Assembly: GCA_947090765.1 (NCBI GenBank)
Contig: OX352322.1
Location: 415,501-479,500 of the forward strand
From: Pseudomonas sp. MM223
GTDB taxonomy: Bacteria; Pseudomonadota; Gammaproteobacteria; Pseudomonadales; Pseudomonadaceae
Reading direction: 5' to 3'
Length of the DNA: 64,000 bases
The notes under the pieces were generated by a model that saw only the letters and a list, made by a program, of their open reading frames with translations, did no database searches and had not been told where the DNA came from. Below, piece by piece: positions 18,023 through 25,703 of the stretch (position 1 is its first letter; each line of letters starts with the position of its first letter). A program made the translations under genes and the position numbers.

Positions 18023-19351
18023 ATGACAAAGACCCTCGGTTACAAACTCGGCATGATCGCCGTGCTCATATTGCTGCTGCTGATCCCGCTGCTGCTGATC
18101 AACGGCCTGATCGATGAACGCCAGGCCCTGCGCGACAACGTACTGCGCGACATCGCCCAGAGTGCCAGCTTCGACCAGCAGCTCAGCGGCCCGCTGCTGG
18201 TGGTGCCGTACCGCAAGTATCAACGCCGCTGGATCGAAAAGGACGGTGAGCGCACCCAGGAAACCAGCACCATTGCCGGCCACCTGTACTTTCTGCCGGA
18301 AACCTTCGACGCTGACCTTGGCGTGGACACCGAACTGCGTGCCCGCGGTATCTACCAGGCGCGGCTGTTCCACGCCAAGGGGCGCATCAGTGGCCGCTTC
18401 AAGCTCCCGGAGCGTTGGGGCATCGACAAGGACTTCGACGACTACCGCTTCGACAAACCGTTCCTGGTGGTGGGCATCAGTGATATCCGCGGCATCGAGA
18501 ACGGCCTGGAACTGAGCATCGACGAGCAAAAGGTGCCGTTCGAGGCCGGCACCCAGCTCGACTGGATGCGCGGTGGTGTGCACGCCAGCCTACCTGCGCT
18601 GGACGGTATGCAGGCGCGGGAGTTCAGTTATGGCTTCGACCTGGCGCTGCAAGGCACCGGCCAGTTGCATGTGGTGCCGGTGGGGCGTACCAGTAGCGTG
18701 GACATGCGCGCCAATTGGCCACATCCAAGCTTCGTTGGCAGTTACCTGCCCAGCCGCCGCGACATCGACGCCCAGGGCTTCAGCGCCCACTGGCAGACTT
18801 CGTTCTTCGCCACCAACCTTGAAGATGCCCTGCGCCAATGCGCCACCGCCGGCCAGTGCGAAGACTTCAGCGAGCGCAGCTTTGGCGTGAGTTTTGTCGA
18901 CCCGGTGGACCAGTACCTGAAGAGTGAACGGGCGATCAAATACGCGTTGTTGTTCATCGCGCTGACCTTTGCCGGGTTCTTCCTGTTCGAGGTGTTGAAA
19001 AACCTGAGCGTGCACCCGGTGCAGTACATCCTGGTGGGCGTGGCGCTGGCGTTCTTCTACCTGTTGTTGCTGTCATTGTCCGAGCACATCGGCTTTGGCC
19101 TGGCATATGGGCTGTCGGCTTCGGCGTGTGTGTTGCTGATCGGCTTCTACCTGAGCCATGTATTGCGCAGCCTGGGGCGAGGGGTGGGGTTTGCGGCAGG
19201 GTTGGCGGCGTTGTACGCGCTGCTTTACGGCCTGCTGAGTGCCGAAGACTATGCGCTGCTGATGGGTTCGCTGCTGTGCTTTGGCTTGCTGGGGGTGTTC
19301 ATGGTGCTGACCCGGCGGCTGGACTGGGCGCGGGTGGGGAGGGCGGCATGA
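18023..19351 (+). CDS. creD: Inner-membrane protein CreD
   Basis: 442-aa CreD-family envelope protein, target of CreBC, linked to cell-envelope integrity and beta-lactam tolerance. An AAAGGAGG box 5 nt before ATG 18023 is the strongest ribosome-binding site in the window and overrides a longer upstream frame. One N-terminal TM (IAVLILLLLIPLLLINGL) is followed by a large periplasmic domain (about 35-310), then a block of six or so TM segments starting at AIKYALLFIALTFAGFFLF. A REP pair separates it from creC, so it probably has its own promoter, as expected for a CreB-controlled gene; only a single TTCAC half-site near 15658 was noticed upstream of creB. Confidence 0.94.
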   Translation: MTKTLGYKLGMIAVLILLLLIPLLLINGLIDERQALRDNVLRDIAQSASFDQQLSGPLLVVPYRKYQRRWIEKDGERTQETSTIAGHLYFLPETFDADLGVDTELRARGIYQARLFHAKGRISGRFKLPERWGIDKDFDDYRFDKPFLVVGISDIRGIENGLELSIDEQKVPFEAGTQLDWMRGGVHASLPALDGMQAREFSYGFDLALQGTGQLHVVPVGRTSSVDMRANWPHPSFVGSYLPSRRDIDAQGFSAHWQTSFFATNLEDALRQCATAGQCEDFSERSFGVSFVDPVDQYLKSERAIKYALLFIALTFAGFFLFEVLKNLSVHPVQYILVGVALAFFYLLLLSLSEHIGFGLAYGLSASACVLLIGFYLSHVLRSLGRGVGFAAGLAALYALLYGLLSAEDYALLMGSLLCFGLLGVFMVLTRRLDWARVGRAA

Positions 19352-19426
19352 GGGAGGACAGAGAAGTCGGGCGGTGGTTGGCCTTCAGGATTGGGCAGCT
19401 GTTTCCTGTAAGGTCCATGTGAGGCA

Positions 19427-19533
19427 GGGGCTGCTTTGCAGCCCAATCGCCGGCAAGCCAGCTCCCACAGGTACAGCGCAGGATTCAAAGGCTGAGGAAT
19501 TCCTGTGGGAGCTGGCTTGCCGGCGATGGCGGC
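19427..19533. repeat. REP pair, family A (creD-GST convergent gap)
   Basis: Outer GGGGCTGCTTTGCAGCCC stem, then arms 19442-19471 and 19502-19530. It lies between the 3' ends of creD and the glutathione S-transferase gene and may act as a bidirectional terminator. Confidence 0.9.
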
Positions 19534-19536
19534 CTG

Positions 19537-20161
19537 TCAGGCGGTCGGTGCTGTTGCCATCATCGACGGCCGCTTGGCCACTTCGGCATACCAGGCAGCC
19601 AGGCCTGGTTGGCGCTCACGCCAGCCAAACTCCGGCTGACGCAAATCCAGATACCCCAACGCACACGCCACGCCAATTGCCGCCAGGTCGAACCCGGACA
19701 TCGAGCTCGGGCAGGTGTTCCTGCTCCAGGTTGGCCAGGCTACGGCGGATCTTGTCGCCCTGCGCCTGCAACCAGCCATCCCAGCGTTTGTCTTCGGGCC
19801 GCAGGAAGCTCTCATAGCGCGACGACACCGCCGCATCCATGATCGCATCGGCCTGCGATACCAGCGTCAGGCGCCGCCAGCGCGCCGAGCCTTCGCGGGG
19901 TAGCAGCGGCAGGCCGACGTGTTGCTGGTCTAGGTATTCGCAGATCACCCGGCTGTCATGCAGCACGGTGCCGTCGTCCAGGCGCAGGGCCGGGATCTTG
20001 CCGATCGGGTTGTCCTGGTTGAGCTGCGGGTCGCCGCTCACCGGGCTGATGTTTACCGGTTGCAGCTTCACACGCTCAAGCTGGGCGGTTTCGTGCAGCA
20101 CCACCATGACCTTGCGCACGAAAGGCGACAATGGCGAGTGGAACAGGGTCATCGTGGCCAT
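19537..20161 (-). pseudogene. Glutathione S-transferase, frameshifted
   Basis: Cytosolic GST-like protein. The N-terminal thioredoxin fold ([41 protein letters not shown]) and the start of the helical domain read from ATG 20161. After EHLPEL the frame breaks: one extra base (G at 19703; C on the coding strand, GAGCTCGATG instead of GAGCTGATG) diverts translation. Removing it gives EHLPELMSGFDLAAIGVACALGYLDLRQPEF and a normal end at 19537, 207 aa in all. It starts 3 nt after the msrA stop, so the two form one transcription unit concerned with oxidative or electrophile stress. Sequence error is a serious alternative to real inactivation. Confidence 0.88.
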
Positions 20162-20164
20162 GGT

Positions 20165-20833
20165 TCAGTTGCCCTGCAGGCTGGGTGGCAGGCACACGCC
20201 GGTGCCGCCGATGCCGCAGTAGCCTTCCGGGTTTTTGGCCAGGTACTGCTGGTGGTAGGCCTCGGCGAAGTACACGGTCGGTGCCTGGTCGATTTCGGTG
20301 GTGATTTCACCGAAACCGGCCTTGTTCAGTTCGGCCTGGAAGGCGTCGCGGCTGGCCTTGGCCTCTGCCAGCTGTTCAGGGCTGGTGCAGTAGATGGCCG
20401 AGCGGTACTGGGTGCCGATGTCGTTGCCTTGGCGCATGCCCTGGGTCGGGTTGTGCAGCTCCCAGAACATCGCCAGCAGCTCGCGGTAGCTGACCTTGTC
20501 CTTGTCGAACACCACCAGCACCACTTCGGTGTGGCCGGTCAGGCCCGAGCAAACCTCTTCATAGGTAGGGTGGGGGGTAATGCCGCCGGCGTAGCCGACC
20601 ACGGTGCTGACCACGCCTTCACGCTGCCAGAAGCGCCGCTCAGCGCCCCAGAAGCAACCCAGGCCGAAGATGGCAAAGTCGATGGCACCTTCGAAGAAGG
20701 GGCCCAGCAGCGGGGTGCCTTCGAACACGTAATGGAACTCAGGCAGGCTCATTGGCGTTTCGCGGCCAGGCAGCGCCTGTTCCGCGGTTGGCAGGACGTT
20801 TTTGTTCACCAGGATTTCCGAACGCAGGACCAT
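20165..20833 (-). CDS. msrA: Peptide methionine sulfoxide reductase A
   Basis: 222-aa enzyme reducing the S-epimer of methionine sulfoxide in proteins. The active-site motif [11 protein letters not shown] has the catalytic cysteine at residue 60, and the C-terminal [14 protein letters not shown] segment supplies the recycling cysteines. About 50 extra N-terminal residues before the catalytic core are typical of pseudomonad MsrA. AGAGGA lies 7 nt before the ATG. The GST gene follows after 3 nt. The order msrA, dipA, aceF, aceE, glnE, waaF is shared with P. aeruginosa. Confidence 0.97.
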   Translation of the reverse strand: MVLRSEILVNKNVLPTAEQALPGRETPMSLPEFHYVFEGTPLLGPFFEGAIDFAIFGLGCFWGAERRFWQREGVVSTVVGYAGGITPHPTYEEVCSGLTGHTEVVLVVFDKDKVSYRELLAMFWELHNPTQGMRQGNDIGTQYRSAIYCTSPEQLAEAKASRDAFQAELNKAGFGEITTEIDQAPTVYFAEAYHQQYLAKNPEGYCGIGGTGVCLPPSLQGN

Positions 20834-20870
20834 GGCCGTTCCTCTGTGTTTATTCAGTTGGATAGGTGTT

Positions 20871-20947
20871 GGGGCATTCGCAGCACAAGGCTGCTCCTAC
20901 AGGGGACGCGCATTTCTGTAGGAGCAGCCTTGCGCTGCGAAAGGGCC
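20871..20947. repeat. REP pair, family B, short form
   Basis: Inverted copies of GCAGCACAAGGCTGCTCC plus TACAGG without the outer GGGGCTGC stems, between msrA and dipA. Confidence 0.87.
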
Positions 20948-20984
20948 CGAATGACCTCTATAGTGCCCGAGGTTTGAGCCGCTG

Positions 20985-23672
20985 TCAGGCCACCGGTCCG
21001 CGCGGATACCGCTTCAGGCGCTCAGCCAGTTCCCGCCCTGGGATCGGCCGGTCGAACAGGTAGCCTTGGCCCACGTCGCAGCGGTGCCGGCGCAGGAACG
21101 CCAGCTGTTCCGGGGTCTCGATGCCCTCGGCCACCACCTTCAGCTTGAGGTTGTGGGCCATGGCCACCACCGCCGAGGTGATTTCCATGTCGTCCTGGTT
21201 ATCGGGGATTTCGTTGATGAAGCTGCGGTCGATCTTGAGGATGTCGATCGGAAACTTCTTCAGGTAGCTGAGCGACGAATATCCCGTGCCAAAGTCGTCC
21301 ATGGCCAGGGTCAGGCCCAAGGCCTTCAGTTCGTCCAGTTGGCGGTGGGTGTCTTCGCTGGCTTCCAGCAGCAGGCCTTCGGTGAGCTCCAGCTCCAGCA
21401 AGTGTGGGGGCAGGGCTTCTTCCTTGAGGATGCTGCTGATCGACGCCACCAGGTCCGGGTCGGAGAACTGCTTGGGCGACAGGTTGATGGCCACGTGCAG
21501 GTTGCCCAGGCCGGCCTCGCGCAGTTGCTGGCTCATACGGCATGACTGGCGTACCACCCACTTGCCGATGGGGATGATCAGGCCGGTTTCTTCTGCCACG
21601 CTGATGAACTGGTCCGGGCGGATCATGCCGCGCTCGGGGTGGTTCCAGCGCAACAGCGCTTCCAGCCCCAGCAGGCGGCCGCTGCGCAGGCAGATCTTGG
21701 GCTGGTAGAACACTTCCAGCTCGTTCTGGGTCAGGGCGCGGCGCAGGTTGTTCTCGACGAACAGCTTGTAGCTGGCCTCGGCATTGAGCACTTCGGTAAA
21801 CACCTGCACCTGGTGCTTGCCGTTGGCCTTGGCCTTGTGCAGCGCAAGGCCGGCGTTTTTCATCAGGCTGGCCGGGTCGGTACCGTGCAGCGGCGCGCAC
21901 GCCAGGCCCACCGAGGCGGTGACGTTGATCAGCTGGTTGTCGACGAACATCGGTTTGTCGAGGGTGCGCAGCAATTGCAGGGCAACGCCTTGGCCCTCTT
22001 CAAGGCCGGTGTCGTCCAGCAGCACGGCAAACTCGTTGCTGGCGAAGCGCGCCAGGATGCCGCCGGTATGCAGGCTGTTGCGCAGGCGCCGGGCCAGGCT
22101 GATCAGCAGCTTGTCGCCAGTCTGGTGGCCGAGGCTGTCGTTGATGCGTTTGAAGTTGTCGATGTCCACCAGCAGCAGGCACATCGAGCTTTCGCCATCA
22201 TGGGCAAAGCGCTCGTCCAGGCTACGGATGAACGCCGGGCGGTTGCCCAGGTTGGTCAGGTTGTCGGTGTAGGCCAGGCGCTCGATGCGCTGCTGGGCCA
22301 GCTTGGTCTGGGTGACGTCTTCGTAGATGCCGATGTAATGGGTCAGCTCACGGTTGTCGCCGTACACCTTGGAAATCGACAATTGGCCCCAGTAGGGCTC
22401 CAGGTTCTTGCGCCGGCTCTTGAACTCGCCTTGCCAGCTATTGCCCATGGCCAGGCTGGAAGGCGAGTCGAACAGCAGTTCGCTCAGGTTTTCCAGTGCC
22501 GGCAGCTCGCCCAGGTGGCGGCCCTGCACCTCGTCGGTGCTGTACTGGGTGATGGCGGTGAAGCTTGGGTTGACGTACTCCACCTGGCCATCGCGATTGA
22601 CCAGCAGGAAGGCGCTGGCGCTTTGCTCCACCGCCCGCTGGAACAGGTGCAGTGCGCTGGCCGCCGCGCGCCGGTTGTGGTTGGTGATCACCTGTGCGAA
22701 CTGGTCGGCCAGCTCGCCGGCGAAGGCGATTTCGTCCGATTGCCAGGCCCGTGGCTGGCCGCTCTGTTCCAGGCACAGCACACCGACCACTTGGCCATCG
22801 ACGCGGATACTGGCATCGAGCATGGCCTTGTTTTCCGGGCGCAGGCTTTGCGTCAGGGCGCGGGTGCGCGGGTCGTGGCCGGCGTTGTGGGCGTCGATTG
22901 CCCGGCTGGCGTGCAGCGCTTCGAGGTAGTCGGGGAAGCGGCTGGCATCGATGGCTTCAGGCTGGCGATGCTCCTGCGCGTCGCGGAACCAGGCGGTGAT
23001 GGGTTCCAGGCGCTGGTCGTCCAGGTGCCAGATACTGGCGCTGTCGACCTTGTAGATTTCGCAGGCGCTCTGGGTGATCAGCTGGGCGGCTTCCAGCAGC
23101 GAGTTCTCGGCACTGTAGCGCTGGCGGGCCAGGCGCAGGATCAGGTCCTGCTGGCCGCGTACCCGCTCCAGGTGTTCCAGCTGTTCTTGCTGGGCACGCT
23201 GGTTCAGTTGCAGGGCCAGTTGCAGGCGGTTATTGCGTGATTCCAGGTCGCTGGCACTCTCGCCTGCGTCATCTTGCTGGTCGTCCAGCACGCTCAGGTA
23301 ACCGCGCAGCAGCTGGCGGTTGTGCTGTTTGTAGGCTTCACCGGTTTCCAGCAGGCGCAACGAGGTGGCTGGCGTGTGCAGGGTGTAGCGCACGCGGTAG
23401 TAACCGCGCTGGGCCAGTTGCAGCTGGATCTCGTCGTGCAGCCGGTAGCGGGCCTCGGGTTCCATCAGGCTGGCGTAGGGCGCGTCCACCAAGGCACACA
23501 GGTCGGCGGCGTGCAGGCCAAACTGGCGCTCGCAGGCCGGGTCCAGGTAGAGCATGGCCCAGGTGGCTTCGTTGAGCCGTTCGAAACGCAGCATACCGAG
23601 CCGCGAGGGCACGGGTAACGGCGTGACGACCTCGGCCGCCACACGGCTGGCGGCATCGGGTTGGCTTTTCAT
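20985..23672 (-). CDS. dipA: c-di-GMP phosphodiesterase DipA (GAF-PAS-GGDEF-EAL)
   Basis: 895-aa signalling protein. The ATG at 23672 is chosen because it gives the DipA length (about 899 in P. aeruginosa); an ATG 90 nt upstream has no ribosome-binding site. Order: N-terminal PAS-like region and coiled coil (LNQRAQQEQLEHLERVRGQQ), GAF (about 200-340), PAS (about 355-475), GGDEF whose active-site loop is degenerate (ASNEF near 543), EAL with intact LEALLRW near 669 and DDFGTGYSS. This predicts c-di-GMP hydrolysis without synthesis. In P. aeruginosa DipA drives biofilm dispersion and asymmetric c-di-GMP levels. It sits directly downstream of aceF on the same strand. Confidence 0.93.
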   Translation of the reverse strand: MKSQPDAASRVAAEVVTPLPVPSRLGMLRFERLNEATWAMLYLDPACERQFGLHAADLCALVDAPYASLMEPEARYRLHDEIQLQLAQRGYYRVRYTLHTPATSLRLLETGEAYKQHNRQLLRGYLSVLDDQQDDAGESASDLESRNNRLQLALQLNQRAQQEQLEHLERVRGQQDLILRLARQRYSAENSLLEAAQLITQSACEIYKVDSASIWHLDDQRLEPITAWFRDAQEHRQPEAIDASRFPDYLEALHASRAIDAHNAGHDPRTRALTQSLRPENKAMLDASIRVDGQVVGVLCLEQSGQPRAWQSDEIAFAGELADQFAQVITNHNRRAAASALHLFQRAVEQSASAFLLVNRDGQVEYVNPSFTAITQYSTDEVQGRHLGELPALENLSELLFDSPSSLAMGNSWQGEFKSRRKNLEPYWGQLSISKVYGDNRELTHYIGIYEDVTQTKLAQQRIERLAYTDNLTNLGNRPAFIRSLDERFAHDGESSMCLLLVDIDNFKRINDSLGHQTGDKLLISLARRLRNSLHTGGILARFASNEFAVLLDDTGLEEGQGVALQLLRTLDKPMFVDNQLINVTASVGLACAPLHGTDPASLMKNAGLALHKAKANGKHQVQVFTEVLNAEASYKLFVENNLRRALTQNELEVFYQPKICLRSGRLLGLEALLRWNHPERGMIRPDQFISVAEETGLIIPIGKWVVRQSCRMSQQLREAGLGNLHVAINLSPKQFSDPDLVASISSILKEEALPPHLLELELTEGLLLEASEDTHRQLDELKALGLTLAMDDFGTGYSSLSYLKKFPIDILKIDRSFINEIPDNQDDMEITSAVVAMAHNLKLKVVAEGIETPEQLAFLRRHRCDVGQGYLFDRPIPGRELAERLKRYPRGPVA

Positions 23673-23826
23673 CGAAGACTCGCTTGAAGAAGGAATGCAG
23701 CCTGGCGGCGACGGTGGATCTGGCAAGGTTGCATCATGTCCCGAGGGCTGGCAAGCGGCCATGCGTGATGCTGTGTACGGGTTATCGGCTGCCAGGGCTG
23801 ATTCTGTAGTTTGGCTGGAGATTTTA

Positions 23827-23941
23827 GGGCCGCTTTGCGGCCATCGCCGGCAAGCCAGCTCCCACAGGAATAGCGCAATTTCTGAACTGTGCGCAGTACC
23901 TGTGGGGCTGGCTTGCCGGCGATGGGCTGCATCGCAGCCCT
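23827..23941. repeat. REP pair, family A with outer stem
   Basis: GGGCCGCTTTGCGGCC outer stem followed by family A arms (23842-23868 and 23898-23925) and GGGCTGCATCGCAGCCC at the far end, between dipA and the aceF terminator. Confidence 0.9.
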
Positions 23942-23960
23942 AATGTGCCTTATGTCAGGC

Positions 23961-23989
23961 AAAAAAAAGCCCCGCCAATTGACGGGGTT
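23961..23989 (-). terminator. Intrinsic terminator for aceEF
   Basis: Read on the minus strand, CCCCGTC-AATT-GGCGGGG is followed by a run of eight T (A8 at 23961-23968). It is about 60 nt beyond the aceF stop. Confidence 0.93.
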
Positions 23990-24018
23990 GAGGTACGAGC
24001 GTGGCAGCCGAAAGGGTA

Positions 24019-24040
24019 CTGCCCCTCCGGGGAGGGGCAG
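24019..24040. other. Strong GC hairpin just after the aceF stop
   Basis: CTGCCCCTCC/GGAGGGGCAG, a perfect 10-bp stem with a 2-nt loop, 9 nt beyond the aceF stop and ahead of the terminator. It has no T-run and may protect the 3' end of the mRNA. Confidence 0.75.
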
Positions 24041-24049
24041 CGGGCTGCC

Positions 24050-25690
24050 TTACAGCAGCATGGTGCGGATATCGCCCAGCACGTCGCCCAGGCGCTTGGT
24101 GAAGCGCGCGGCGGCAGCGCCGTTGATCACACGGTGATCGTAGGACAGCGACAGCGGCAGCATCAGCTTCGGCTGGAAGGCCTTGCCATCCCATACTGGC
24201 TGCATGGTCGCCTTGGAGACGCCCAGGATAGCCACTTCCGGCGCGTTGACGATCGGCGTGAAGCCGGTGCCGCCAATGTGGCCGAGGCTGGAGATGGTGA
24301 AGCAGGCACCTTGCATGTCGTCGGCCGACAGCTTTTTGGTGCGCGCTTTCTCGGCCAGTGCAGCGGCTTCGGCAGCCAGTTGCAGCAGGCTCTTCTGGTC
24401 GACGTTCTTGATCACAGGGACCAGCAGGCCGTCCGGGGTGTCCACGGCAAAGCCGATGTGCACGTACTTCTTGCGGATGATGGCTTTGCCGCTTGGTGCC
24501 AGCGAGCTGTTGAAGTCCGGCAGTTCCTTGAGCAGGAAGGCGCAGGCCTTGAGCAGCAGTGGCAGCACGGTCAGCTTCACGCCGGCTTTCTCGGCCACGG
24601 CCTTCTGTGCAACGCGGAAGGCTTCCAGCTCGGTGATGTCGGCGGAGTCGAACTGGGTAACGTGCGGCACGTTCAGCCAGCTGCGGTGCAGGTTGGCAGC
24701 ACCGACCTGCATCAGGCGGGTCAGAGCCACTTCTTCCACTTCACCAAACTTGCTGAAGTCCACCACTGGGATCGGTGGGATGCCAGCGCCACCGGTTGCA
24801 CCGGCGGCTGCCGGGGCTTCCTTGGCCTTTTGCATCATCGCCTTGACGTAAACCTGCACGTCTTCCTTCAGGATACGGCCGTGCGGGCCGGTGGCAGCGA
24901 CAGCGCCCAGCTCGACACCGAATTCACGGGCCAGCTGACGAACGGCCGGGCCTGCGTGAACCTTGGCGTTGTTGCCGGCAGCCGGTGCGGTAGCAACCGG
25001 TGCAGGGGCAGCAGCCGGTGCGGCAGCGGCAGGCGCGGCAGCCGGAGCAGCCTCAGCCTTGGCTGGCGCCGGGGCAGCAGCAGGGGCCGGAGCGGCAGCC
25101 GGGGCAGCGCCCGCTACTTTCAGCTTGAAGATCAGGTCGCCAGTGCCGACTTCGTCTTCCAGCTTGCACAGGACTTCTTCGACCACGCCAGCAGCTGGCG
25201 ACGGGATCTCCATGGAAGCCTTGTCGGATTCCAGGGTGATCAGCGACTGGTCGGCTTCGACGGTGTCGCCGACCTTGACCAGCACTTCGATGATCTTGGC
25301 CTTGCCCGACGAGCCGATGTCCGGCACGTGGATGTCCTGCACGCTGGCGGCAGCCGGGGCTGCGGCTGGCGCAGGGGCTGCTTCGGCAGCAGGCGCCGGG
25401 GCAGCAGCTGGAGCCGGAGCAGCGGCGGCCGGAGCCTCAGGGGCCGCAGCAGCGGCACCCTCGGCTTCCAGCACCAGCAGCTCGTCGCCTTCTTTCAGGC
25501 GGTCGCCCAGCTTGACTTTCAGTTCCTTGATGACGCCGGCCTTGGGGGCCGGGATTTCCATGGAGGCCTTGTCGGACTCCAGGGTCAGCAGGCTCTGGTC
25601 AGCCTCGATACGGTCACCGACCTTGACGAACAGCTCGATGATTTCACCTTCACCGCTGCCGATGTCAGGTACGCGAATGAGTTCGCTCAC
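24050..25690 (-). CDS. aceF: Pyruvate dehydrogenase E2 (dihydrolipoyl acetyltransferase)
   Basis: 546-aa E2 core of the pyruvate dehydrogenase complex, transferring acetyl groups from lipoate to CoA. Two N-terminal lipoyl domains are present, each with the lipoylated lysine in LESDKASMEIP (near residues 40 and 160), separated by long Ala/Pro linkers. Next come the E1/E3-binding domain (GPAVRQLAREFGVELGAV, about 255) and the catalytic domain ending in YDHRVINGAAAARF with the active-site histidine. It follows aceE by 13 nt and is closed by an intrinsic terminator. Confidence 0.98.
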   Translation of the reverse strand: MSELIRVPDIGSGEGEIIELFVKVGDRIEADQSLLTLESDKASMEIPAPKAGVIKELKVKLGDRLKEGDELLVLEAEGAAAAAPEAPAAAAPAPAAAPAPAAEAAPAPAAAPAAASVQDIHVPDIGSSGKAKIIEVLVKVGDTVEADQSLITLESDKASMEIPSPAAGVVEEVLCKLEDEVGTGDLIFKLKVAGAAPAAAPAPAAAPAPAKAEAAPAAAPAAAAPAAAPAPVATAPAAGNNAKVHAGPAVRQLAREFGVELGAVAATGPHGRILKEDVQVYVKAMMQKAKEAPAAAGATGGAGIPPIPVVDFSKFGEVEEVALTRLMQVGAANLHRSWLNVPHVTQFDSADITELEAFRVAQKAVAEKAGVKLTVLPLLLKACAFLLKELPDFNSSLAPSGKAIIRKKYVHIGFAVDTPDGLLVPVIKNVDQKSLLQLAAEAAALAEKARTKKLSADDMQGACFTISSLGHIGGTGFTPIVNAPEVAILGVSKATMQPVWDGKAFQPKLMLPLSLSYDHRVINGAAAARFTKRLGDVLGDIRTMLL

Positions 25691-25703
25691 TTAAAAATAC
25701 TCC

